64,000 bases of DNA from JAKZVK01 sp965261065 (GTDB taxonomy: Bacteria; Acidobacteriota; Terriglobia; Bryobacterales; UBA6623), in contig OZ253444.1 in the NCBI GenBank assembly GCA_965261065.1, forward strand, positions 3,968,001 through 4,032,000. The letters run 5' to 3'. The translations under genes were made by a program, and so were the position numbers. Below are positions 19,327 to 27,491 of this stretch, one piece after another; position 1 is the stretch's first letter; each line of letters starts with the position of its first letter. Below the pieces are notes generated by a model, which saw only the letters and a list, made by a program, of their open reading frames with translations, ran no database searches and had not been told where the DNA came from.

Positions 19327-20185
19327 AGAGTAGGCCTCGGTCTGACCGGGCGCATCGATCCGGAGGCGGTTGCCGGACTGCTGGGCATCCCGGTCGTTGC
19401 GAGGTCAATGACAACAGACGCTTTTCTCAAGGAAGCCGAATCGGGATATGTTATTGGTGTCAACGCTGATAGCCCGAAGAGCCGACGCAGATTCTCCGTG
19501 GCGCACGAACTGGGGCACCTTAAATTGTACGAAACTACTGGGCTCGCCGAGGCGTTTGGAAGTGTCTCTCAGGAGGACAGGGATAGTCCCTTAGTACGAG
19601 AGGTCGAGCAACTTTGCGATCATTTTGCCGTAGAACTCTTGATGCCCTCAGCGGAGTGGGTTAAGGCGATCTATACTCAAGGGGTTTCCTTACATACTTT
19701 CGGCTTGCTGCGTCGCGAATACGGGGTATCACTCGAAGCTGCGTTAAGACGGGCTGTGGACTCGGAGGTGGGTCTTGGTAGGTACGCGATCATTCTGTGG
19801 CGGTTCGCTGAGCCGACAGGCGGTTGCATGCAGCCTCACCGTTTTTGGGCCACGTCCGCGTTCGGAATGACAGTTTGGCCAGATGCTATGGACATGGACG
19901 AACTGTCAGAGCAACCAGGCTCGCCGGTCCGTGCTTCGCGATGCCTCGAGTGTACGACCGGTGAAATTGAACTGTCGTTTGCAGGCCAAAGAATCAAGTA
20001 TCTCGTGCAGTCGTCGAGCATTCGAGGACAACGAGATCGCGCCGTGAGCCTTGTGGTGGCTGGCGAGGAGAGCAGGCGTAGCCTACGGAAGAGCCCGATG
20101 CGGGCGAATGCCACCCCTCAGTTCGTTCAGTCTTCACTGCTAACCGAAGAAACAGACGGCAAAACCGACTAGGGGATATCGAGGG

Positions 20186-20199
20186 GATATCGGTGACAG
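20186..20199 (-). repeat. 14-bp inverted repeat flanking the IS island, right copy
   Basis: Inverted match of CTGTCACCGATATC at 8956-8969. It lies 14 bases past the stop of the ImmA-type gene. The following 250 bases up to 20453 contain no recognisable gene. Confidence 0.5.
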
Positions 20200-20453
20200 G
20201 CACGGATATCGCGGTTCACTCCAAGGCTTCGCTGGGTTACTGAGGTGGTTCCGGTTCACCACCTGTGGCAGGTACGGGCCGGACCAAGCATCGACAGGAG
20301 TGTCGATGCGGCAGACGTGGGCGTCCGCGCCACACCGCTAAGCCCTCATGTGGGGCAGGAGAAAAGGGGAAGTCGCACTCAGCCGTCGCGGTTCCCCTCC
20401 TGGGCGCACCTTGGGAAGTCTAGTCAGCTCTGGCGGGTCGGCGGTCGTCCCGG

Positions 20454-21266
20454 CTACTCGGGTATTGTTACGGTGATGCTGCGGGCACCTATCCACGAAG
20501 CATGAGGGAATCGGATGGAGCGGTGACTGAGCGTAATCGTTAGCTTGCCGGCGCCGGCGAGTTGCTCAGCAGAAGCGCTTCCTGAGAGCCTGTCAGCCGG
20601 CGGCAGGGAAACCCATTCCTGTCCGGCAGTCCGGTCCCACGTCACAGGAAGTGCGTGCCTCACCTGATTGGCCTCGACACTGGTCACCATTCTGAAGAGA
20701 TGCAGCCACAGGGTCCGGCTGCTGTTGTTGACGAGCCGAATCAACAGGCGCCGGCCGGTGTCAGGGGCTTGGACGAGCTGGGATTCGAGCGTCAGCGATG
20801 CCTGCGATAGAGTCTCGATTGTTTTCAGAAGGTCACGCAACGACACCTCCGAGCAATCGGAGAGAGTCTCATTGACGAAGAACACATCGACCTTCCCGGC
20901 CTCAAGACTACTCCAGGAAGCCTTGGCGTAGTAGGCGTGTCGTTGGGGAATGGGATTGAGAAAGACGATGCGCTCTTCACCAGAACGATAGGTCGGCCCA
21001 ACCCAGGCGCTGGCTCCGAAACGGATGTTCCTGGCCCCGCGAAGAGGCCCTTTGACGACTTTGAGGATCTTCGCGTCGACGTACATGGGACCGTCTGCCG
21101 GCATCGCTGTTTCGTCGGTCGAGAGGACTTTGACCGCGGCGACCAGTTCCGCGTCGCGGACCAACTCCGCAAGCCCGATGGTGGCAGCCTCGCCCACACT
21201 GGTCAGCGAGACAAGAGCTGCCACGACGATGGCAGGGCGGGTACGCTTCCGTCGGAGATGGCTCAT
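20454..21266 (-). CDS. Secreted protein of unknown function
   Basis: About 270 residues. The start at 21266 is chosen because it places a typical signal peptide at the front (basic RRKRTRP, then a hydrophobic core to GEAATIG). The mature part begins LAELVRDAELVAAVKVLSTDE and includes a GEERIVFLNP segment and predicted beta strands near the end. No family recognised; it is probably periplasmic or extracellular. It stands alone between the IS island and an intergenic repeat region. Confidence 0.7.
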   Translation of the reverse strand: MSHLRRKRTRPAIVVAALVSLTSVGEAATIGLAELVRDAELVAAVKVLSTDETAMPADGPMYVDAKILKVVKGPLRGARNIRFGASAWVGPTYRSGEERIVFLNPIPQRHAYYAKASWSSLEAGKVDVFFVNETLSDCSEVSLRDLLKTIETLSQASLTLESQLVQAPDTGRRLLIRLVNNSSRTLWLHLFRMVTSVEANQVRHALPVTWDRTAGQEWVSLPPADRLSGSASAEQLAGAGKLTITLSHRSIRFPHASWIGARSITVTIPE

Positions 21267-21371
21267 GGTTTGGTCGGTTCGGGAACACGAGCCTAGCAGC
21301 CTGCGGTGAAAGCCGACTTCTCCTGTGACGCCCATTAGACACAACTACATGTTGCGGTCGGTCGAGCAGGC

Positions 21372-21391
21372 GGGCACGGCATGCCGTGCCC
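21372..21391. repeat. 20-bp perfect palindrome, copy 2
   Basis: Identical to the palindrome at 1941-1960 and again intergenic. The 428-base gap from 21345 to 21772 holds this, the inverted dispersed repeat and a long hairpin, but no gene. Confidence 0.7.
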
Positions 21392-21540
21392 CTACATCGC
21401 GATTCGGCGCTTCTCGGTTTTGCCACGGGCTGCTGGGATCGGGCCGCGCGGTACGTAGCGGCTCTTCCATCGCCCTGTCAGGGCTCCCGTCTCTTGATGA
21501 TCTTTTCCTAGGGTTCCGCCGAGGACGGCTTTACCTTAGG

Positions 21541-21591
21541 CTAACATCCGTCCGTCGGCTTCGCGGACTCGGGTCCGGTTGTGGGCTGGTG
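21541..21591 (-). repeat. Dispersed ~50-bp intergenic repeat, copy 2
   Basis: Inverted copy of 2024-2075 differing by about one substitution and one inserted base. The shared core is the region around CGCGGACTCGGGTCCGG. Confidence 0.65.
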
Positions 21592-21674
21592 AAGCGAGGT
21601 CCAAGTGAGGTTCTTTCGTCAGGCCGTTCGAGCGTGCCGCCCTCAAACCACAGCGGCTTCGTTAACTCTCCGCG

Positions 21675-21752
21675 TTCTCGCAAAGGCGCAAAGTGCCGCT
21701 ACGTTTGCCAAGAAAGGCGAAAGGCTTTGCGTGCTTTGCGCCTTTGCGAGAA
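21675..21752 (-). terminator. Long hairpin downstream of the symporter gene
   Basis: A perfect 19-bp stem (TTCTCGCAAAGGCGCAAAG at 21675-21693 and its complement at 21734-21752) with a 40-base loop. It lies 20 bases past the stop of the minus-strand symporter gene. It could terminate or stabilise that transcript. It may instead be a mobile intergenic repeat. Confidence 0.5.
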
Positions 21753-21772
21753 ACCGTGAGGAGGATCTACTC

Positions 21773-23170
21773 CTAGTTGCTGATGCGTTTCAGCGAAAAG
21801 GCGGCCAGAGTCACTAGGCTTACCAGAATGCCCAGGCCTACCGGACTCAGCAGGCCCCAACCTTGGCCGTTCGTCAGCAGGTGAACCGCCAGGGTGGCGG
21901 GCACGGCGGTCACGATCGACGCGGTGGCCGCGGCGGCTGTAGTGCGGCGGGAATACAGTCCGGCGATTAGAGGGACGAGTAGGCTGACCACCAATAGGCT
22001 GTAGAAAATCAACAGCGCGCTGACGATCGATTGCAGCCAGGCGGCCAACGCCACGCCGACGAAGCCCGCGATCACGGCGGTCGTTCGCGTCACGCGCAGC
22101 AACCGGCGGTCGGACATCTCCCGTCGGCTCAGCGGCTGCACCAGATCGCGCGCGACCGACGTTGACAGCATAAACAGTACGGCATCCGCCGAGCTGACCT
22201 CGGCCGAAAAAATCGCCGCCAGCATCAATCCGCCGAGCCACGGCGGGAACGCCTCGGCAAGTAGCGTCGGGAGCGCCAACTCCGGGTTCTCGAGTCCCGG
22301 GAAGCGTGCAAACGCCGCCATACCGAGCAGCACGGGCATGAACGAATAGGCGAGCAGTGTCACCCCCTGTAGGCCAACGCCGGTGCGGATCGTTCCCTCG
22401 GACTTCGCCCCGTAGAGTTTCTGAATCAGTCCCGGCGAGATGCAGAACGAGGGAATCAAGACGATCGCGTAGCCGAGGATGCCGTCCCACCCGATGCCGG
22501 TGAGGCTGAGGTAGCTGGCGGCGCTCACGGTTGATGCTTCGGCCGAGGCGACTCGGATCGCGTCCCACCCGGCGACGTGGTGCAAGGCCCACGGCAGCGC
22601 CAGCGTGAACCCTACGGCCTTGACAATGACCTGCACCAAGTTCACCCACGCGGAGGAGAGCAGCCCGCCGGCGGTGAAATAGATGGTCACGAGCACACCG
22701 CCGAGCACGGAACCCCACACCGGCGGCAGTCCCGCGACCACGTTGAAGATGAATCCCATGGCGATCAACTGTGCCGCGAGGATCGCGGGCGAGCCGAGCC
22801 ACAGCATCGCTGCCATCAACAAGCGCACCGTGCGGTTGTAGCGCAGCTCGAGGTAGTCGCCCACCGTGAACAGGTCGTGGTCACGGGCGATGCGGTAGAT
22901 GCGCGGTCCGATTGCGTAAGCGAGCAGCAGCGACCCGATGCCAGCCGAGCCGACCCACCACCACGCCGACAGGCCGTCGCGGTATCCGAGTCCCGCGACG
23001 CCCACCGTCGACCCGGCGCCGAGGTTCGCGGCCAGGAAGGTGGAGAACAGCAGCGGCGCGCCCAGCCCACGTCCGGCGACGTAGAAGTCAGCGGCGCGCT
23101 TCACCCGGCGGGAGGTGAAGAACCCGAGGGCGATCAGCAGGGCGGAGTAGAGGAGGATGGCGAAGAGCAT
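21773..23170 (-). CDS. Sodium:solute symporter (SSS family)
   Basis: 465-residue inner-membrane transporter with about 12-13 hydrophobic helices, expected to couple sodium entry to uptake of an organic solute. Family features: FYVAGRGLGAPLLFSTFLAANLGAGSTVG near the start, WWVGSAGIGSLLLAY, and GLMLAAIFSAEVSSADAVLFMLSTSVARDL, the conserved TM8-9 region that helps bind sodium. The substrate cannot be inferred, and no neighbouring catabolic operon points to one. Confidence 0.9.
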   Translation of the reverse strand: MLFAILLYSALLIALGFFTSRRVKRAADFYVAGRGLGAPLLFSTFLAANLGAGSTVGVAGLGYRDGLSAWWWVGSAGIGSLLLAYAIGPRIYRIARDHDLFTVGDYLELRYNRTVRLLMAAMLWLGSPAILAAQLIAMGFIFNVVAGLPPVWGSVLGGVLVTIYFTAGGLLSSAWVNLVQVIVKAVGFTLALPWALHHVAGWDAIRVASAEASTVSAASYLSLTGIGWDGILGYAIVLIPSFCISPGLIQKLYGAKSEGTIRTGVGLQGVTLLAYSFMPVLLGMAAFARFPGLENPELALPTLLAEAFPPWLGGLMLAAIFSAEVSSADAVLFMLSTSVARDLVQPLSRREMSDRRLLRVTRTTAVIAGFVGVALAAWLQSIVSALLIFYSLLVVSLLVPLIAGLYSRRTTAAAATASIVTAVPATLAVHLLTNGQGWGLLSPVGLGILVSLVTLAAFSLKRISN

Positions 23171-23212
23171 GAGACGGGGAATGCACGCAGGGTAGCGCAG
23201 ATGAAAGCCGCG

Positions 23213-23851
23213 CTAGCGCACCGAGATTGTCACGGTCGCGTTCCGCGAGCGGCTCAGCCCGTCGCTGACGGCCCAACTGAACTCGTCCGTGCCGGTAAAG
23301 CCTGGCTGGGGCGTGTAGAGAACGTCGTTGTCAGCGCCGTCGAGTCGGCCGTGTTCGGGCGGGCGGCGGATCGTCCACAGGTGTGGGCCGGGGCCGTCCG
23401 GGTCGGTGTAGCGCAGGTTGATCAGGCGCTCGCCGCCAGCTGGGACGCTGACCCTCTGGTCGTCGACTTGCGGCCGGCTGTTCTCGCCCGAGGCGTTGGC
23501 GTAGATCACCACCGACGCCGTGTTCGAGGTCCAGCCGTCGCCGGAGGCACGCCACGTGAAGCGGTCCTGCCCGGTGAAACCGGGGTTCGGCGTGTAGGTT
23601 CGCGCGGGGCCGGAACCGGCGAGCGTCCCGTGGCTCGGAGGGCTGACGATCTCGACGTCGTAAGTCTCCGGTGCATCGGTGTCCCACAAAGCGAGCGTGA
23701 GATCGACCGCTGCGCCTTGGAGCGAATGGACGCGAGTCGAAGCTGCCGAGGGCGCCGTCGGCCGCAGGTTGTGGGTCATCACGTAGATCGAATTGATGCC
23801 TTTTTCGGCGATGTAATCGACCTGCGCGCGCTTGGCCGCCCAGTCGCCCAT
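23213..23851 (-). CDS. C-terminal Ig/cadherin-like repeat protein, probably 5'-truncated
   Basis: 212 residues with two tandem beta-sandwich repeats. Each has the pattern PxHGxL...YTPxPGFTGxDxFxW, typical of bacterial cadherin-like or Big-type domains on surface proteins. The first 30 residues (KRAQVDYIAEKGINSIYVMTHNL) look like the end of a catalytic barrel, such as a glycoside-hydrolase-like or DUF5060-associated domain, so the front of the gene is probably missing. The frame opens only 11 codons before the ATG, and the next gene's stop lies 34 bases away, which marks a deletion junction. Confidence 0.55.
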   Translation of the reverse strand: MGDWAAKRAQVDYIAEKGINSIYVMTHNLRPTAPSAASTRVHSLQGAAVDLTLALWDTDAPETYDVEIVSPPSHGTLAGSGPARTYTPNPGFTGQDRFTWRASGDGWTSNTASVVIYANASGENSRPQVDDQRVSVPAGGERLINLRYTDPDGPGPHLWTIRRPPEHGRLDGADNDVLYTPQPGFTGTDEFSWAVSDGLSRSRNATVTISVR

Positions 23852-23884
23852 GACCTTGCCAATGGCGAGGCTCCGTTGGCATGC

Positions 23885-25132
23885 TTAGCTGAGGGTGACT
23901 GTCTCGTGCAGCCGATTCGAGAGCAGGTCGTGCGCCTGTTCGACGACGTCTCGTACGATCTGCGCTGCGTCCGGAATGCCCTGGATTGTCCCAACGCTCT
24001 GCCCTCCCCAAAGAGCTCGGTACTCGGGACCGTCGCCGAGATGGTTCCTGAGAGGCCTCCTAAAGGCTTGGCCATGCAGAGGGAACGGAAGGACCGGGAA
24101 AGGGACCTTGCTAGCAAACTCCGAAAGCCGGTTGGTCAAAACCCGCGACCAGCAACCCGCGATTCGATTGGTCAGGATCGTCTCGTCAGCTCGATGGTCG
24201 ACCATCGCTTGCTTTTCGACACCCGGCATTTTAGATTCCCGCGTGGCTGCGAAGCGCGACCCCATCAAGACCCCTTGAGCGCCGAGTGCAAGGGCCGCAA
24301 CAAGGCCGTGGCCATCGGTAATACCGCCGGCGGCGATCAAGGGAGTGCGGATGGATGTCGCCAGTTCGCGCAGCAAGGGCAGCGTCGATACACCGCCTTC
24401 GCGAGACGCATTCCCCAAACCTGCCTTTTTGAACTGCGAACGGAAACCGCCTGCCTCGGTGCCTTGCGCGACGATGGCATCCGCCCCTGACGCCGCCGCG
24501 ACCCGCGCCTCCCCAAGCGTAGTCACCATGGTAATGATCTTTGTCCCGACTTCGTGAAACCGGTCTGACCACTCCTTGCCGAGATCTCCCATCGCGAGGC
24601 TCAGGACGGCCGGGCGTTCCTCGAGAATCATCTCGATAACCTCGTTCACTCGGTCGGGCACGGGCACGAGCGGCCTGGAGAGCGGGGAAGCTCCCACTTC
24701 GTCTCGCAGCGGAGCTGTCCGCCGCTCCAGCTCAGCCAGCACCTCAGCAGTGACAGCGCTCGCCGGGACGGGCTCTCGCAGCTCCTGGGCCACTAAGAGA
24801 TTGACACCGAACCGCCGCTCGGTCAGGTCCCTTGTGGCTTGAATTTCTTTGCGTTCAACTTCAGGGCTCTTCCAAGAGGCACTGACGATTCCCAAGCCGC
24901 CGGCATTGCTCACCGCGGCGGCAAGCTGCGGGGTTGCCGCCGCTCCCATCCCAGCCTGAACAACCGGGTAGTCGATCCCAAGTAGGTCGCACAGCGGCGC
25001 CCGGAAAACCAGCGACCGGTCCGAGTCGGCATCCGAACTCGTAGCGCAACCGAGGCCGGCGATGCTGGCGAAGGCGGCCCCCGACTTGAGGATTAAGCGT
25101 CGACCGAGGCCGTTTTGTTTCTGTTCTGTCAT
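23885..25132 (-). CDS. Nitronate monooxygenase-family flavoenzyme, exported
   Basis: 415 residues. The N-terminus (GRRLILKSGAAFASIAGLGC) resembles a Tat-like signal followed by a lipobox Cys, which is unusual for this normally cytoplasmic FMN enzyme family. The TIM barrel carries PVVQAGMGAAATPQLAAAVSNAGGLGIVSA at the start, the phosphate-binding IVAQGTEAGG, and AAGGITDGHGLVAALALGAQGVLMGSRF. Such enzymes oxidise nitronates or act as enoyl reductase-like flavoproteins. The C-terminal 60 residues are variable. The P1 peptidase gene ends 30 bases upstream, so the two may be co-transcribed. Confidence 0.85.
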   Translation of the reverse strand: MTEQKQNGLGRRLILKSGAAFASIAGLGCATSSDADSDRSLVFRAPLCDLLGIDYPVVQAGMGAAATPQLAAAVSNAGGLGIVSASWKSPEVERKEIQATRDLTERRFGVNLLVAQELREPVPASAVTAEVLAELERRTAPLRDEVGASPLSRPLVPVPDRVNEVIEMILEERPAVLSLAMGDLGKEWSDRFHEVGTKIITMVTTLGEARVAAASGADAIVAQGTEAGGFRSQFKKAGLGNASREGGVSTLPLLRELATSIRTPLIAAGGITDGHGLVAALALGAQGVLMGSRFAATRESKMPGVEKQAMVDHRADETILTNRIAGCWSRVLTNRLSEFASKVPFPVLPFPLHGQAFRRPLRNHLGDGPEYRALWGGQSVGTIQGIPDAAQIVRDVVEQAHDLLSNRLHETVTLS

Positions 25133-25162
25133 CTTGACGTCCTTTCCTGCCTGCGAGGCGGT

Positions 25163-26227
25163 TCATCCCAGGTCGCGATGCGCCGGATAGCCTTCGATGG
25201 TCTCGGCTTGTAGCACTGCTGAAACCACCGCTTGCGCCATCACGTCCGCCGCGAGCGCGCCGACGTAGCCGAGCAGCCGCGAGTCGACTCGTCGACCGCC
25301 CGTGCCGAGCGCGAAAACCGTGTCGCCGTCAAACGGCATATGCACCGGCCGGATTGCCCGCGCCAGTCCGTCATGTGCCATCTGCGCGACCTTGGTAGCC
25401 TCGGCTTGCGTCCACTCGACGTTCGCCGCGACCACGCCGATCGTCGTGTTCTCGCCCGATCGCGCCTCAGGCATGTTGACCCCTTGGCGGATCTGCTCCA
25501 TGGTGTTGACGAGGGCTTTTCCATCTTCCGAGCGAGCCCCGGCGAGGACAGTGCTGCTGTCGGGGTCTACGACGTCGCCGAGCGCGTTCACCGCAACGAC
25601 GGCAGCGATCACCAACCCCCCCGGCAACCGCGCGGACGCCGAACCCAGCCCGCCCTTCATCGCGCGTCCCGCGCCGAACATCTTGCCCACCGTCGCCCCC
25701 GCGCCCGCGCCGACGTTGCCTTGCGGGACCGGCTTGGCCGTAGCTGCTTTTGCCGCTGCATATCCCGACGACGCATCGGGACGGATCTTCGAGTCACCGA
25801 GCCCTAAGTCGAACAGGATCGCCGCCGGCACGATCGGCACGACACCGCTGCCGACCGGAAAGCCAACCTCTCTCTCTTCGAGGTAGCGCATCACGCCGTC
25901 CGCCGCCGCCAGCCCGTACGCGCTGCCGCCCGACAGCATGATGCCGTGAACGCGCTGCACCGACGCTTCGGGCTTCAGTAAGTCCGTTTCGCGCGTCCCG
26001 GGTCCGCCGCCGCGCACGTCGACACCCGCCACCGCGCCGCGCTCGGTCAGCACCGCTGTGCAGCCGGTTGGCCGCTCTCGATGCGTGAAGTGTCCGACCT
26101 TCACGGCGGGTACATCGGTCAGCGAGCCCGAAGGCCGCCTGGTGGGTTCGGTGGCGCAAGCCGTGCCCAGCGGGTACATCGCCAGGCTGGATGCCAGGAA
26201 GTGCCTACGCGACGGGAAGCGTCTCAT
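25163..26227 (-). CDS. P1-family (S58) N-terminal nucleophile peptidase
   Basis: About 354 residues from the start at 26227, with a Tat-like signal (RRHFLASSLAMYPLGTACA). This is a DmpA/BapA-type self-processing aminopeptidase. Family motifs: DVPAVKVGHFTH, GIMLSGGSAYGLAAADGV, GNVGAGAGATVGK, and GGLGSASARLPGG, where autocleavage before Ser would expose the nucleophile. Substrates are D-amino-acid or beta-peptide amides in characterised members. Likely co-transcribed with the nitronate monooxygenase-like gene. Confidence 0.88.
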   Translation of the reverse strand: MRRFPSRRHFLASSLAMYPLGTACATEPTRRPSGSLTDVPAVKVGHFTHRERPTGCTAVLTERGAVAGVDVRGGGPGTRETDLLKPEASVQRVHGIMLSGGSAYGLAAADGVMRYLEEREVGFPVGSGVVPIVPAAILFDLGLGDSKIRPDASSGYAAAKAATAKPVPQGNVGAGAGATVGKMFGAGRAMKGGLGSASARLPGGLVIAAVVAVNALGDVVDPDSSTVLAGARSEDGKALVNTMEQIRQGVNMPEARSGENTTIGVVAANVEWTQAEATKVAQMAHDGLARAIRPVHMPFDGDTVFALGTGGRRVDSRLLGYVGALAADVMAQAVVSAVLQAETIEGYPAHRDLG

Positions 26228-26389
26228 GGCCCCATTGTCGGCCAAGACGAGCCCGTGTGGTAGGGCTGTCGCGCGAGGCGCGCGGGCCGGTCCTCTATTG
26301 CTCCAAATGTGGAACGAGGGAACGAAGTGTGATGACGCACGGCGCAAATGCCTGGTTTTTCGATGGCTGTGTTAGCAGGCGGTTTCGCA

Positions 26390-26717
26390 ACGTGACAACC
26401 CCAAGCTGACGCTGAAGAAGTACTGCCGACACACCCCGTTTGTCGGTTGTCATCAGGTACGTAGCCCAGAACCAAGCCGTGAGTGGGATCCTCGTCCTGT
26501 GCAGGACCGTCCCTGACGTCAGCGAGACCTGGTGTCTGCACGCCGCGCACTGCCAAAGTCGTTGTTTCTCCAAGTTGTAGGCGCGCCGATGCTCACACCG
26601 AGGACACACGAACCCGTCGGGCCGGCGACAAGCGGCCAGGTACTGTTGGCAGGCCTCCTCGGTGGCGAATCCCGACTGAAACTGGCGCAGACTCTTTGGA
26701 AACGGCGGCCGAGCCAC
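26390..26717 (-). pseudogene. IS1595-family transposase, N-terminal remnant
   Basis: The minus-strand frame starts MARPPFPKSLRQFQSGFATEEACQQYL. It carries the zinc ribbon (CPRCEH...CAACRHQ) and TSGTVLHRTRIPLTAWFWA segment of IS1595 transposases. Homology stops after LLQRQLGV, where the sequence changes abruptly, and the DDE domain is absent. It is not the same sequence as the two complete IS1595 copies at 32 and 40 kb. Confidence 0.8.
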
Positions 26718-26743
26718 GCCCCCACACTACCTCTTGGGGCTTG

Positions 26744-26982
26744 CTGAGGCAACCGGATCATTGGATGGCTGGGCCCTGGCGGATAAGAACAAGAACAAGC
26801 AGGCGCTTCATGGCTCGCTTGCGGCCGGCGAGGCGCGTCTCGTTCTCCTCTTGCAAGACGTGCAACTGTCCGACAAGGGCGGGATCATTACTTTACTGAA
26901 TCCGGATGGACTTAAGGTCGACGGTGTGTCCCATTACGAAGGCGCAGGCCCGCGAAGAGGGTTGGACGGTGGTCTCCTAGAC
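26744..26982 (+). pseudogene. Lamin-tail-like domain, C-terminal remnant with one-base shift
   Basis: The frame encodes LDGWALADKNKNKQALHG, LAAGEAR, VQLSDKGGIITLLNPDGLKVDGVSHY. After a one-base change near 26934 the other frame gives TKAQAREEGWTVVS and a stop at 26980-26982. This is the closing part of the beta-sandwich found at the C-terminus of some DUF2278/YukJ-like and nuclease proteins. Everything upstream is lost at the junction with the IS1595 remnant. Confidence 0.65.
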
Positions 26983-27054
26983 TTGGGACCGAAGGGGGAC
27001 GACCGAAGGGGGCAGTCACTCCTACTCCTCCCACCCCCGATTGCGAAAGTTGGG

Positions 27055-27315
27055 CTAATCAATCATCCCGAGAGTCTTGGAAGGCGTTACCGACACGACG
27101 CGCGGATCTGACTCGACTTCCCGAAGGCGTCGCGCCGGCACTTCACCAGTGAACATCACTGCGTCAATGCGGCCCCGTAGTTTGATCCCGGGAGGAACAT
27201 AGTCGGGCTCGCTCACCTTGAAGATCGCGGAGATGGCTTCATCGGGACTTCGGTCCGCTTCATCGCCCGGTGTCGAGGACTCAAGTTGGCCCAATTTCTC
27301 TGGCTCGAGTGTCAT
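27055..27315 (-). CDS. Small protein with I9-like fold, next to the subtilase gene
   Basis: 86 residues with a GGGGTGAG ribosome-like site before the ATG. The N-terminal half is acidic and disordered. The C-terminal half (RIDAVMFTGEVPARRLREVESDPRVVSVTPS) resembles the inhibitor-I9 or propeptide-like fold, a beta-alpha unit that often ends in a valine-rich strand. The N-terminus of the adjacent subtilase has a similar segment (TARIPVTRIEYLRQQPFIRSLKA). It may be a separate inhibitor or chaperone for that protease. The function is inferred from this resemblance only. Confidence 0.55.
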   Translation of the reverse strand: MTLEPEKLGQLESSTPGDEADRSPDEAISAIFKVSEPDYVPPGIKLRGRIDAVMFTGEVPARRLREVESDPRVVSVTPSKTLGMID

Positions 27316-27491
27316 GATGTCTCACCCCAGTGGCGCCGAAAACTGTGGCCGCGAGATGCCTGCCGCCAGCTTATAGCAGGTTCCCCGCCTATACGCAGGT
27401 TGCACGGAACCACCCACGCTTCGGGGGACGCCCGTCGAGTGTTCGGTTGTCGCCGTCCCCATCGGGAGTCGGCTACTGCCGGCAAGCTCAC

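Larger units (their letters stand above)
18130..20172 (+). pseudogene. ImmA/IrrE-type zinc metallopeptidase gene split by IS630 copy C (reconstruction)
   Basis: The gene starts MPRKKVWRSAVAAM at 18130, 24 bases after the XRE gene, and reaches the TA at 18233-18234. After removing the element it continues at 19327 as RVGLGLTGRIDPEAVAGLLGIPVV and onward. The zinc motif HELGHL sits in RRRFSVAHELGHLKLYE, with the later Glu-rich helix (VEQLCDHFAVELLMP) carrying the family's NxFAxxLLMP-like segment. Family members cleave XRE-type repressors, for example in ICEBs1 and radiation response. A downstream ATG at 19408 could give a truncated protein that keeps the zinc motif. The C-terminal half is unassigned. 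Confidence 0.85.

Noticed and set aside
22577..24490. 637-codon plus-strand frame across the symporter and flavoenzyme genes
   Set aside because: It lies opposite two clear minus-strand genes and its composition is low-complexity Arg/Gly/Asp-rich, typical of antisense frames in GC-rich DNA.
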